Assembly: GCF_020520425.1 (NCBI RefSeq)
Contig: NC_079487.1
Span: 132,950,385 to 133,014,384 of the forward strand
Origin: Spinacia oleracea
Taxonomy: Eukaryota > Streptophyta > Magnoliopsida > Caryophyllales > Amaranthaceae
Reading direction: 5' to 3'
Length of the DNA stretch: 64,000 nt
The notes beneath the pieces were generated by a model. The model was not told the origin of the DNA. It did no database searches and saw only the letters and a program-made list of their open reading frames with translations. Made by a program: the position numbers and the translations under genes. Positions 44,547 through 55,966 of the stretch are shown here, in pieces (position 1 is the stretch's first letter; the number at the start of each line of letters is the position of its first letter).

Positions 44547-47500
44547 ATGGCGTCAATAAAAACAAAATTACTCGATAATTTGCAGCAAAAATTACACCCA
44601 AAAAGAGGTTTAATAATTTCTGGGTTTGGTTTATGCATTGCTGCTGCTTCATTCATCCTTTTCTCTCTCATAATCTTGATTACCAACAAAACTACTGCAC
44701 CCGCAACTTCTTCTCTTGTTTCTTGGAATTTTCCCCTTCCAAACACGCCCTTATCTTCTTCTAATTCTACTAATTCTTCACTAATCACTGCTGTTAATGT
44801 TAATGTTAGTGGGACCCACTTTGACAGCCTTGATTTGAAGCTGAAGAATGTGAGTTTCCATGGTTTGGAATCAAGGGTTTTAATCAACTTTTCCAGAAAT
44901 AGTGAAAATAGCAATGAAAATGAAGAGGGTTTGAGAAATAATTCTGGGGTTTTGACAAAAGATTGTGATATTTTTGATGGGAAATGGGTTAGGGATGATG
45001 ATTTGCCACATTACCCACCTGGGGTTTGCCCTTTTGTTGATAGAGATTTTAATTGTCAGCTTAATGGAAGACCTGATACTGGGTATTACAGATGGAAATG
45101 GCAGCCATTTGGGTGCAACATCCCTAGGTAACTTTCAATTATAACCTATGCCTTTCATTTCATGTTTTTCAGTTGAAATTATGTTTATACTATTGTAATT
45201 TGTTTTGCTGATGTGGGTTGTTACTGGATACTAAACATTAAATTTAGGATGTATTGAGTAAGATTTTGTTGATTTAGCTATCTAGTAGCTTGTGATTTAG
45301 ATTTGATGATCACACTATTGATGACTTGAAGTATGGAAAGCTGGTGTAGATGAATTGAACTACTGATGGTTTTAGGTGGCCATGGGTGTAGATGATTTTA
45401 GGTGACCATGCTTTGCAGTTTGCACCCACCTCACCCTATTAACATTCCTAGGTAAATGAGAGTGGGAAGGATTTGGCAGAGGGAGGAAGGAATTGACTGA
45501 ATGTTGTAATTTGTAAATGGAAATTTGTCAAGGATATGACTTCTTTCACTAGTTTGGTTTGCTTAATTTGCCAAAATTGTTATTTTCTGTGCTTCCATTG
45601 TTCAAAGCCTTGTTGATTTATTGGTTGATGTAATTGTTAGAATGAATGCCACTGATTTCTTGGAGCGGATTAGAGGAAGGAAGCTGGTTTTTATTGGGGA
45701 TTCGTTGAATCGGAACATGTGGGAGTCTCTTGTTTGCATTCTTTGGCATAGTATCAAAGACAAGAGGAGGGTGTACGAGGTATCCGGGAAGAGCGAATTC
45801 AAAAAGGAGGGTATCTATGCTATTAGATTCGAGGCAAGATCATTGCTCTTTCCATTCTTGATCAGAGTAAATTTCCTTTTTCCTCTATTATTTCTAAGAT
45901 ATCATGACTCTTGTATGCAGGATTACAACTGTACTATTGACTATGTAAGAGCTCCCTTTTTAGTAAGGGAATCCACATTTCAGAAGAAAAACGGATCATT
46001 GGCAACATTAAGGCTCGATTTAATGGACCAAACGACTCAAATGTATCATGATGCTCATATTCTAGTCTTTAACACAGGTCACTGGTGGACACATGAGAAA
46101 ACTTCTAAGGGGTGAGTTTTTACAATTGATCTGGCACAATTATGGAATAATTGATTATACGGTTAGAGTAATAAGAAAGTTCTCTGCATCTTATCATTCT
46201 ACAGGGAAGAGTATTACCAAGAAGGTAATCATGTTCATCCTCGGCTTAAAGCTCTTAAGGCTTACAGGAAGGCCCTCGCCACTTGGGGTAGATGGGTTGA
46301 CAGGCATATTGATTACAAGAAAACTCTTGTTTTCTTTAGAGGATATTCTGGCACTCATTTCAGGTTAGCATATTTACTGGCTTGTGCTTGGCTTTTGATT
46401 CATCTAATGCTGAAAATGTTCTGGGATTTGATTAATTTGATACTACAAGTGCTCAGATCTGGAGTTTGTTGTCAACTTGTCTCATAATGCCATCCCCTCT
46501 TTATGAATATCGCTTAATTTAGTTGGTTAAATATTGAGTAACTTAATTATGAACCATTACTTCAGTAGGGAACGTGACAACTTCTTACAGACATCTTACA
46601 ATTTTAAGATCAACTTTTATGTCTGGAAGGAGGTAGTGTATATGGATACGGAAATGATAAAGGTCGCAACATGCGACCTTTAAGCCGTGTCACAGTGGTG
46701 ACATGTCACGCCTATGTGTCATAAATGTATTTGGAAACTAAAATCTTTAGATTATGTAACCTATTAAAAAAAAAGGTAGGAAAATCTTAATATTCTAATT
46801 TACAAAATAAATAATGTAAATGATTCTAATTTGTATAGAAAATTAGAAAAAAAAAAAAAAAAATTATTTATATATGTAGGAAATTAAAATAAAAAATACA
46901 TTTATTAATTTATACTGTACTTAGAAAATAAAAAATGGGTGTGATGTTAGAAGGAAAAGATGGGTGTCTTGTTGACGGAAAAAATGGGAGTCGGTGACTG
47001 GGGTGTAGTGAGGACTGAGGAGGCTGGAGATGAACGGCCCTCCTACTATTATGAAGTAATGTATGATTATGAATTTTATTTACATAAAACATATGAAGTA
47101 TTAGATTATAAATTAGTGTACTATTTTTTAAATTGCACAAAAATATATTATTAGATTATAATATTTATTTTTTAAATTTGTACTGTAATTTATAAGATAA
47201 AGGAAATATATATTTACTATAAATATAATTAATATTTGTTTCCTTCTTTGTATCGACTGATTTACTTATATATCTTCATAGTAAAAATATTAAATTGATA
47301 GTAAAAAAAAGTTGATGACATGTTGCTTACATGGCGCCTATATGTACCAATAAAATGACGACACATAAGATTGCGACAACAAAATGTTGTCACAACTTGC
47401 GACAACAAAATGTTGTCACAACTTGCGACCCATATCATCGTCCGGATGGATAATGGCTTGCTCACAAGTCTTTTACGATTCTTTGCATGGGATAGTGAAA

Positions 47501-48322
47501 AGTGATTGTACCTCTTTATATTGATCATTGTCCAAAGAGAACACAGAGGAGATAGCAATTAGCAGACCTGATCAAATTGCGGGCCGGGCCGGATTCGGGC
47601 GGCATGACTTAAAGATTCTGCCCACTACCGGGCCATGCCATACTTCGGGCCAAAAATTCCTGTCCAAAACCCGCTATTCGGGCAAAAAATAGTGGTTCTT
47701 TTCGGGCAATTTTCAGGCCGGGCCAAAATTATAACTAAAATTGCAATTTTGAATTGCTCAAAAAATAAAAAATTCAGCCTGAAAATTCTGCCGGGTTAGC
47801 CCGGGCCGGGTGTCTAAGACTGATCTCAAGTTCTTAACTCGTAAACTGTTGGCCAGAATATCGGTTTTTACCATTGAAATTTATGCTGAGTGTGATCCCT
47901 TGTCCAAGTTCTTAAAGAACAAACTAGTTAGTTTTCTTTGAGATTCTGAATTGATGTTAATTAGCATTTGATGCAGAGGAGGTCAGTGGAATTCAGGAGG
48001 GCAATGCCATAAGGAAACTGAACCCATCTTCAACGAGACTTACTTAGGGAGATACCCTTCAAAGATGAGAGCTCTTGAGCAAGTTTTGGGGAAAATGAAG
48101 ACCCCAGTGATGTACTTAAACATAAGCAGGCTCACAGATTACCGAAAGGATGCTCACCCTTCGATTTACAGAAAGTCATATGAGAATGAAAAGGAGCGAA
48201 TTGAGGCCGAGCAATCTCAAGATTGCAGCCATTGGTGTTTACCTGGTGTGCCTGACTTCTGGAATGAGTTACTTTATGCTTCTCTTCTGAAGGTTGGATG
48301 GGGATTCCAAAGTCAAGTTTGA
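44547..48322 (+). CDS. Trichome birefringence-like (TBL/PMR5-type) protein, 5 exons, 489 aa
   Basis: TBL proteins are Golgi type II membrane proteins. Characterised members O-acetylate wall polysaccharides. Exons: 44547-45127, 45641-45833, 45921-46111, 46205-46363 and 47977-48322; frames join exactly. Residues 22-46 form the membrane anchor. The TBL domain starts near [12 protein letters not shown] (about 138) with [15 protein letters not shown] and [12 protein letters not shown]. The esterase part has the GDS motif (FIGDSLNRN, Ser215) and the DxxH motif ([15 protein letters not shown], Asp457/His460), so both halves of the catalytic signature are present. Intron 2 (45834-45920) has a GC donor, GAG/GCAAGA. 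A GT donor downstream would leave an intron of only about 50 bp and insert 12 residues into the conserved FEDYNC. Intron 4 (1.6 kb) holds transposon remains. The TBL subclade is not assigned. Confidence 0.92.
46641..47451. mobile_element. TIR element in intron 4 of the TBL gene (possibly MULE-like)
   Basis: The left side GGATACGGAAATGATAAAGG then TCGCAAC is mirrored at the right, reversed, by CATCCGGACGATGATATGGG then TCGCAAG. This gives an inverted repeat of about 28 bp with a few mismatches. The interior is AT-rich, with GTGTCAC words near the left end. The target duplication is not clear, so the boundaries are approximate and the superfamily uncertain. Confidence 0.5.
47371..47422. repeat. 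Perfect 26-bp tandem pair containing a palindrome
   Basis: TTGCGACAACAAAATGTTGT then CACAAC, at 47371-47396 and exactly again at 47397-47422. Each unit contains the hairpin-forming ACAACAAAATGTTGT. It lies next to the right end of the TIR element in the TBL intron. Confidence 0.9.
47560..47825. mobile_element. Eroded hAT-like element (GGGCCGGGCC-rich)
   Basis: TAGCAGACCTGATCAAATTG followed by GCGGGCCGGGCC-type words, ending GCCCGGGCCGGGTGTCTAAG then ACTGATC. The ends resemble the 57-bp element at 58033-58089 (TAGACCTGATGATCA). No target duplication could be found, so one end is probably lost. Confidence 0.45.
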
Positions 48323-48697
48323 GCATGGATTATGTAGAGCAAGATTTGATAGTGGTAAGATTAAGCGCTTTGTGTTAAGGTGCGCGATTAAGTGAGTGTT
48401 ATATGATTGTAAATTACTAACTAGGTTCTTGCACTCAGGTTCAGAATACAGATAGGTAGATCCTGTAACAGTTAACACGTATCCTTCTTCGATTGTTTCA
48501 ACTAAACAGGATGCAATTCATGTGTTTGTATTTTGTAATGTGGTGGACTGTCATATGTGCTACTCTGTAATCAATGGTCTAACTTCAGCTTTTGATACAG
48601 TTAGTAATCTTGGTAGAATTAGCTCGGGTTTGAAAGTTCAAAGTTTCAAACCCTAAGCCAAAACATTTGATAATTGTGCCATGTCAGGTCAATTCAA
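48323..48697. other. 3' flank of the TBL gene
   Basis: Probable 3' UTR and spacer. No other feature seen. Confidence 0.45.
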
Positions 48698-48712
48698 TTA
48701 GTTAAACGGGTA

Positions 48713-48794
48713 CCAATGATGTCTTGATTTAATGGTTAAGACTGATGACCTGTGTACAATAGGGATCAGGTTAGAATCCCTCTAACCCCATTCA
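48713..48794 (+). mobile_element. 3'-truncated SINE with intact target duplication
   Basis: CCAATGATGTCTTGATTTAA, TGGTTAAGACTGATGACC and TCAGGTTAGAATCCC match the head of the SINE at 11871-11998. The copy stops at CTAACCCC without a tail. ATTAGTTAAACGGGT is repeated exactly at 48698-48712 and 48795-48809. Confidence 0.75.
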
Positions 48795-48809
48795 TTAGTT
48801 AAACGGGTT

Positions 48810-49297
48810 GAAAACAAACACTATACCAAACTCGTTAATTCCGTGTTACGTTCAGGTCGAACAAACTTTTACCATCTCTTGTTCAGTTGTTCTCTATCTA
48901 ACATCCAGGTCACATTGAGTTTGAACTACCCATAAATAGAAAAATGAAATCATATACACGGTCCAAAAGGATTATGTATAAGAAGTTGAATACTCCGTAT
49001 ATAAACATTCTTTTACCTTTTTTTTTTGATAGGGAATATGTAAACATGAATATGGATAGTACCATTTTAGAAAATTCATTGTTTTGTCATAAGTTCTTAG
49101 ACTAATACGGGCCATTTTAGAAAATATAATTAACCAGGTCTGAACATCAATCGAACCCTATATTAATATTAACTATTAAGCTTATAGTTTTTGGTCGGTG
49201 TCCATGTTTCTTTGGGTCAACTATTTAATAGTTCAATATGCCTTTAATACGAACATAATCATCTATGATGGGTTTGTTTGGTCAAGGTTTACGTTCA
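48810..49297. other. Intergenic, no gene recognised
   Basis: AT-rich spacer between the truncated SINE and the hAT-like element. No frame, element end or regulatory signal stands out. Confidence 0.4.
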
Positions 49298-49305
49298 CCC
49301 ACAAG

Positions 49306-50047
49306 TAGAGATGGTAACGGGTCCAGGATCCTAGCCCGACCCTGTCAGATCCTATCTTAAAATTAGGGTATGGGTCTTAATTTTCTAGACCCTATAGGGT
49401 AAGGGTAGGGTATGGATATATGATGTATCAAATATGGTAGGGTAAGGATCCAACTTTTTCAGACCCTTACTCTACAAATAGACCATTAAGATCCATACCC
49501 TACCCAGACCCTAAAATAAACCCGTTCAAATTTCATTAAAGAAATATAAAAATAACACAAAACCTTAAGGCAATCCACAAAATCACATTTACTCCTCTAA
49601 CCACCATCCAACACTACCACTCACTAGTCAAAAAAACCTCTAACATTGACATTGTGTACTTGAGAACCTGAGATTTTTTTTTTTAATTCGTGACCTTAGT
49701 ACATTAAATTGTAATATGTTTAAGGAAATACAAGGATGATTTGGGGCACTAGGATTTATTTGTTTTAAAATGTCAAATTAATCGTTTGTCTTGTTTTTTT
49801 TTTTTTGTGTGCATTACATATGGTTGAATATAAAAAAAATTGAAAAAAGTTATAGAAAAGTTAGGCCATACGGACCCGCTTCGGACCCTAGACCCTACCT
49901 CTACCCTATTGGGTAAGGGTCTTGTCATTCTAGACCCTATAGGGTAAGGGTAGGTTATGGGTATAGGTCAAAAAATTAGGCTCTGGATCCGGGTATTGCC
50001 AGACCCTATCCAGACCCTATCCATAGACCATGGTCATTCGGTTCCTA
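49306..50047. mobile_element. hAT-like non-autonomous transposon (742 bp)
   Basis: The left end is TAGAGATGGTAACGGGTCC; the right end reversed is TAGGAACCGAATGACCATGG. The perfect 8-bp duplication CCCACAAG lies at 49298-49305 and 50048-50055. Subterminal arrays of GACCCTATAGGGTAAGGGT words fill both sides. There is no transposase frame. It sits about 390 bp upstream of the F-box/FBD gene. Confidence 0.88.
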
Positions 50048-50432
50048 CCCACAAGTCCATAAGAATAAGGGCGGTAATTCTATAAACTCCGATTAAGTCC
50101 AATAAATTTACTTTTTCGTCTAATTAGGTCACATAATTTCAAATAAGATTTCGACGGAGATCGAATTTCTATAAACTGTTCAAATCAATTGTCACCGGCG
50201 TTCCCCATATTGTGAGCCGTGGGAGTGACAAGGGTTTGCTGAATTGCAGGCAACACACTTCAAATTCAATGAACACTCTCAATTTCACGAAGTACTCCGT
50301 ATTAAGTAAGTCTAACCCTCCATTTTCTCAATTTTTTTCCGGGATTTGTTTATATTTGTAAAATCCATCATAATTTTGGGGCTGGTTTTAAGTTTCTAAT
50401 TGAATTTCTGGGTAGATACAAAACCTGAAATC

Positions 50433-52573
50433 ATGAAATCCAGTTCAAAGAAGCAAAAGGGCTGCGACAAAAAATGCAAAAACAGAGATAGGTTAAGTGA
50501 ATTGCCAGACGAAATACTTGTTCAAATTCTATCTTTTCTGACAATCAGAGATGCAATTGGAACTGCCCAACTTCGCAGATTTGGAAATCTCTGGACTTTG
50601 AATCCAACTCTTAAGTTCTTTGGCAACATGGACAGGTTAATCTACAATGTGATGAAATATCACAAAAATCCCACTATTGATGTGTTTGATTTATGGTTTT
50701 ATAATGGCGTTTCCCAGGAAAAGTTGATGAAATGGACTAATTTTGCTTTAAGAAAAAAAACCAAAGTGTTGAAGTTTCAATTTGGGTTTCTTACTAGTGT
50801 AATTGTTCTACCACCTCGAGTTTTCCATAGTCAATGCCTTGTTACACTTGAACTTACTAATTTGGTTATCAAGCTACCTCGAATTGTATACATGGGATCA
50901 CTCAAAACATTGAAACTTGATCACATTGTCATAAGTGATAAGACATTTGAAGTTATGATATCTGGATGCCCAGTTTTACAAGAATTGTCTATTAAAGTTC
51001 CTCGCGGATTACAGAAGCTGCATTTTAGTGCTCCGAACATTCAGACATTGAAGCTTGACCTTTTAGTAACACCTGAAGTAGCATCATACAAACGTTACTC
51101 GATTGATTGCCCTAACCTCAAGATCTTGCATGTTGAAGAAGTACTTTTGGATATTCTAGAAGTGATTGATGTTTCATCTGTACGCGAAGCCACATTCAGG
51201 ACTTGTTACTTTTTTGAAGACCAGGATATAAGTGCAAGAAGTGTTCACCATTTTGAAATATTACTTGACAAGTTTCGAAATGCTGAGTTTTTCCAACAGG
51301 GAGGCAAAGCTTATACAGTGAGTTACTGAGTTGTTTTCTTCTTCCCCCTGGTTCTTTCTTTTGAAGAATCCTGCACTTTTGGTTCATTTCTTATTCCTTA
51401 CTATTCTTATCTTTTTACTTTTCCTGTCACATTTACAGTATATCTTGTTCAGGTTTTCGAGCTGCGATAATGAATTATAATCCTGTTTTTGTTATATCTT
51501 TGCTCCTAGAGTGTTAACCTGTTAGAATCGAGGACAATCATTTGAGTAAATTCAACTTGATTCAGGAAGGTGAAACTATGAAGGAGAATGGTATGGTGGG
51601 TAGTTTTTGTCTTCACTTTTTTGTAGTTGAGATTTGAGGGCTTAAGCACCTGTATACTACATGACACCGACTCTGACGTCATTTAGACTTAATTTTTCTC
51701 GGCCTCTTAATTTCTGATGATCATTAATAGACTCTGGTGGAGCTAATATGTTTAGCTACCATGAGTGTGTTCTAAAAGACCGATGTTAACCAAGTGCGGT
51801 TGATGAAACTAACTATTGTGCTGTGTGCTGTGTGCTGTGTGCTCAGAGACTTAATCAAGTTTATCTTTTCCTGAATAACTTTGTGCATTATAGTGCTTTT
51901 TTATCTCTGTTATTGGGTGTGTATTCCTGGAGTTTTCAGTTTCCATGTTCTTATTGTGACTTGTGAGTTTGTGACAGTAGTAAATAAGAAACAAGTCATA
52001 ATAGTAATGTTCATTCATTTTGTTCCAGCAATTAAAACACTGCGGACATCACTTTATTGAGGAACTAGATATGTTATGCAATGGATGGACGCACATAGCT
52101 TTGAGGCCCGGAATCCGTGGAAGCTGTCAGACAGGCATTTGCAGATTGCTGCGAAACTCAATGGTGTTGGAAGAACTTATAATATATGCTGACAGGGTAG
52201 GTCTTTTTGTATGTCGAGTTTATCTATATATACAATATTCGCGTGTGATCTAGAACTTATAATAACTCTTCAATAATAACATATGTGATCTCAGGATTAT
52301 GTATGTGATTGCAATGAAATTCTTCTGCAAGAGGTTTCTTCTCGTTGTTTCATGGAACGACTTAGAACTGTCTCTATTCGTGAGTATGAGAAGCCTTGTA
52401 AAGGTCTTCTGCAGCTGATAGAATTTCTGCTTAAAAGATCTGACTCCTTGGAGAAATTGGTTATTGCCTGTAAAAGGAAGGATCGGCTCTTCTCAACAGA
52501 GGGCCAAGAATTCATTTTGGAGCTATTAAGCTTCTCAAGGACCTCGCGACATGCAAGAGTTGTCTTTGCTTGA
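50433..52573 (+). CDS. F-box/FBD-type LRR protein (3 exons, 443 aa)
   Basis: A likely substrate adaptor of an SCF ubiquitin ligase. Exons: 50433-51317, 52029-52196 and 52295-52573, with GT-AG introns in phase 0. The F-box is at about residues 18-60 (DRLSELPDEILVQILSFLTIRDAIGT). It is followed by leucine-rich segments of the plant FBD/LRR type (LVTLELTNLVIKLP; MGSLKTLKLDHIVISD; CPVLQELSIKVPRG; CPNLKILHVEEV). Exon 3 ends in an FBD-like region (RLRTVSIREYEKPCKGLLQLIEFLL, then LEKLVIACKR). The frame is also open back to 50400 but without ATG, so I use the ATG at 50433. The F-box lacks the usual second half (VxTSxLSKRW is replaced by GTAQLRRFGNLW), a mild divergence. Target unknown. Confidence 0.88.
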
Positions 52574-53640
52574 CTGATGGTAATACATACAGTAGGAACA
52601 ACATTTTTTTGCCTATGTATTTAACAAAAAGTTCCATAGGGTAAGTTATTAGGATCCCTTTTGTGTATATTTTCCGCGCTGCCACTAGTGATGGTGGTCT
52701 GGTCTGACTGTCTGAGTTTGCAAGGTAAATGGTTCAGTTGCAGACTTGCAGTGTTGATCCTTCTGGTGATGGCCTGATGGAGTGATGGGGCTTATGTTTG
52801 GTCCTTGTTGCAGTGTTTTGTGTTTTATGTTAATATTGTTGATGTGGTTTATGTGCTAGTTGCTTTACTTTAGTCACCTTTATGTCTTACGTGCTTAAAC
52901 CCAATTTCACTAAATTTATCGTGTTCTTCTTTTTCTTTTCTTGCGGTGCCTTGTCGTACTTTCTCCAAATAAAAATATGGCCCAGGCAAAGGCGCAAAGC
53001 CCATGACGTTGAGCCCATGTCGTGCTTTTTTCATGTTGGGTCGTGTCGTGCTTTTTTCATGTTGGGTCGTGTCGTGCCTAGACCCTGTGCCATTTTAGAA
53101 ATGAGTTAAAATAATACTTAAAACCGCGACATCACGTTCCTAAGCTAAATCTATCTTTACTTTACCTCAACCAGTCAACCTACTCACTTCTTTCTTTTCA
53201 CACAACACTTTCTTTTAAGTTATAGTTGTCACTGCAATCGCCACCACTACCACCACAATCCATTTTCCACTACCGCACCACATCACACCCAAACCACCAC
53301 TCCCAACCTTATTGCAGGCAAACCACCACTTCCAAACACACCACAACATAACCACTACTACCAAGATATAAAATAAGAAAAACGGCCTTGTTAATTTGCG
53401 CCTGTTAGCCACTTAGCTGGTTTGACTAACTGTTAGTGGTTAGATATTTTTTTTATTTTTGTGACACATTTACAGCCCCCCCAAAAAAATCCACTATTGA
53501 GGCGTGACTTGACCAAATTTCATCACTTGACCAAGAGGTCCAAGAGAAGCACTGAAAAATTAAAAATATGAACATTAGGGAACAGTTCTTCCCCCCAAAA
53601 AGCCAAAGCGGCAAAACCCCATTCAACTTCTCTCTCAATC
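52574..53640. other. Intergenic with a 26-bp tandem repeat
   Basis: 3' UTR of the F-box/FBD gene, then spacer. GTCGTGCTTTTTTCATGTTG then GGTCGT is present twice in tandem at 53019-53070, in a stretch with CCCATG and GTCGTG words that recalls hAT-like interiors. The C-rich 53215-53350 (ACCACCACAATCC) shows no feature. Confidence 0.5.
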
Positions 53641-54427
53641 TCTCATCCCTTCAGTTTGTGCGATCCGCGGAATCAAGAAGAGTTTGCAGGTAATTCCCGC
53701 CCTCCTCCATTTTCTCATTTTCAGTGAAAATTCTTTTCAATTTGTTGCATTTAATCAGTTGGGAATAATTGGGGAAGAACATCAACCCTAATTTGGTGAT
53801 ATTGAAGACCTAATATGTTTACTCTTAAATTACCGCCGCTAAGCCTTCTTACTCTCTCCCCTTCAACTGCACAACATTTGAACACAATTTTATTTATTAT
53901 TATTGTTTTCTGCAAATCTGCAATTGTAAAGCAAGCAATTAATTAATCGGTTTTGATTTTGAGCTGTTAATCTCTAAACTTTATGTCTCCGTCTCACTTA
54001 ATTAAGGTAATCTGTGTAGCGTTTCAATTGAATTTTGAATTGCAGCTCATTTATTTTGTTGATGCAGCCTATGATTAGTGAGGCATTTTTTGTGATCAGT
54101 AACCCGAAATCAGAATGCTCAATGGAACATTCTAAAAATTAAAATAATTTTGTTAATGTTATTTTCGCGATTATTATTCATGGATGGTTTGTTTGATCTT
54201 CAGTTCGGCATATAGAAACCGTTGATTGATATCTTGTTCTTGATGTGCGAAAACTGTCATGTAGATGAGACTCTATTCTTGACATAAAAGTTATACCAAT
54301 GATTTGTTTAATCTGAAATGGTAAAGTTTGATTCCTGATAATCTGATATTAGATGCATTGTTTTGTTTGAGCTTCCACTACCCAGGACTTAATGTTGGTT
54401 CCACTCAATCTATCAAGGAAATAAGCT
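53641..54427 (+). other. Probable 5' UTR exon and leader intron of the hydrolase gene
   Basis: A CT-rich leader ends GAGTTTGCAG/GTAATTCCC (donor near 53690). A likely acceptor is CCACTACCCAG/GACTT near 54386, about 40 bp before the ATG. A leader intron of about 0.7 kb is common in plants. This is inferred from splice consensus only. Confidence 0.45.
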
Positions 54428-55477
54428 ATGTTCAGAAGAGGGAATAAACCACTCTTTCTATGGCGATCTGTTCGGAACTTTCATTTACCTAGCATTGCTG
54501 CTGTTCTGGGGTTAGTCATCTTTATCTCTCTTTTATTTTCTCTATGTAGTAGGGAAAATCCAGCCAAAGGTGAAAGCTCACGCGCTCATGAAACTAAAAG
54601 ACTCCAATTTCAAGTGCTTCCCAACCCAACTGTGGAATATATAGAAGAAGCACAAGTCATTTGGCAAATACCATCAGATCCTAAAGCTGTTCTTTTTATA
54701 GCTCATGGTTGTGGTGGAAGTGCCCTTAACTTTTGGGATTCATGTCTTGGTTGTCCAAATTGTGTGGGTTTGCCCGAAGAAAAGCGAATTGTCCTTGATG
54801 CACTCGCTCAAAATTTAGCTGTTCTTGTCGTAACAAGCACTGATGTATGTTGGTCATATAGAAAAGACGGGTCAAGGGTGAAAAAAACTATACAATGGTG
54901 GTTAGAAAAACATGATTTAGTGAAATCTCCGTTGGTTGGTTTAGGGGCTTCTTCTGGTGGGTATTTTCTTTCTGTTCTTGCAACGGAGGTAAGGTTTAGA
55001 GGGATTGTTCTTATGATTTCTTCCGGACTGTTTGATCGGATGGTTAGCATCCCGGATAATTACCCTCCTACCCTCTTCCTGCACATGCCTAAGGATGTTA
55101 GAAGAGGAAGGAAGATTGATAGACATGTTGAGATGTTAAGAAAGAAGGGCATTGAAGTTCAGAAGATTGAGTGCTTGGAATTTCCACTTACACCAATTTG
55201 GCTAACTGATAGAGTTACGGATTTAAACCATACCACATCATTGAAGCTATTCGAACTGTTCAGTAGCAAAGGTTTTATTGATGCTAAGGGGTATATGAAA
55301 AATGATGGACGTGCAACTCCTTGGAGAGAAGCCCTGAAGCAGAGCAACATTCTTTTGAAATATGAGTCTAAATTGATGCATCATATTGAAGAAGAGCTTA
55401 ATCTAGCGTATGCATATCATGAAATGACAAGCTTGCAGTCAGATCAAATGTTTAAATGGTTTAAATCCCACCTTTAG
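54428..55477 (+). CDS. Membrane-anchored alpha/beta-hydrolase-like protein (349 aa)
   Basis: Intronless coding frame. Residues 20-41 form a membrane segment (LPSIAAVLGLVIFISLLFSLC), so it is probably a type II anchored protein. The remainder fits the alpha/beta hydrolase fold: strand-like KAVLFIAHGCGGSALNF (HGCGG oxyanion-type loop), LAVLVVTSTDVCWSY, then the nucleophile elbow GLGASSGGYF with Ser at about 175. The central strand GIVLMISSG and the strand-plus-His pattern of the C-terminus (HEMTSLQSDQMF) follow. Several conserved Cys (CLGCPNCVG) suggest a disulphide or metal loop. I recognise it only as a conserved plant protein of this superfamily; the substrate is unknown. The first ATG of the frame is used. 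Confidence 0.82.
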   Translation: MFRRGNKPLFLWRSVRNFHLPSIAAVLGLVIFISLLFSLCSRENPAKGESSRAHETKRLQFQVLPNPTVEYIEEAQVIWQIPSDPKAVLFIAHGCGGSALNFWDSCLGCPNCVGLPEEKRIVLDALAQNLAVLVVTSTDVCWSYRKDGSRVKKTIQWWLEKHDLVKSPLVGLGASSGGYFLSVLATEVRFRGIVLMISSGLFDRMVSIPDNYPPTLFLHMPKDVRRGRKIDRHVEMLRKKGIEVQKIECLEFPLTPIWLTDRVTDLNHTTSLKLFELFSSKGFIDAKGYMKNDGRATPWREALKQSNILLKYESKLMHHIEEELNLAYAYHEMTSLQSDQMFKWFKSHL

Positions 55478-55501
55478 ATATAGTATAATAGTTCTAATAT
55501 A

Positions 55502-55829
55502 CTCCCTCCGTCCCGGAATACTCGACCCGGTTTGACCGGCACAGAGTTTAAGGGACTTGAATTGACTTATTTAATTTAATAGATAGTATTTGATAGTGGG
55601 GTATTATTTTAATGTAGTCAGTGGGAGGTGGGTTAAGAGGTGGGGTTGGGGGAGAGTAGGGGTTGAATTTTTAATTATTTTTTGTATGTAGTAGGGGGTA
55701 GGTGGGTTAATAGGGGTGGAGTGAGAAATAATATAATATTGTTAGAATATTTCCATTTTTAGAAACAGGTCAAGTATTAAGGGACGGCCCGATAAGGAAA
55801 ACAGGTCAAGTATTCCGGGACGGAGGGAG
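55502..55829. mobile_element. Stowaway MITE (328 bp) just past the hydrolase stop
   Basis: The left end is CTCCCTCCGTCCCGGAATAC; the right end reversed is CTCCCTCCGTCCCGGAATAC. Both then read TTGACC or TCGACC. TA at 55500-55501 and 55830-55831 is the duplication. It begins 25 bp after the hydrolase stop codon, so it probably lies in its 3' UTR. Confidence 0.92.
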
Positions 55830-55966
55830 TATATACTCTCGTATCTAGTACTTCGTATTAGAGAAAGATAAAAACGTGCGAATCATAAAATTTATCCTCT
55901 CCCTTGTTTTTTCCGTTCCCGTGCCATGTTGTTCCTGTTGCTTTCTTTCGTGCTGGGCTGTGCAAG

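Noticed and set aside
45834-45868. Exon 2 of the TBL gene extended to a downstream GT donor
   Set aside because: It would leave an intron of about 50 bp and insert 12 residues in a conserved segment; the GC-AG intron fits the family better.
51823-51845. TGTGCTGTGTGCTG repeat in an intron of the F-box/FBD gene
   Set aside because: A simple short tandem repeat without further structure.
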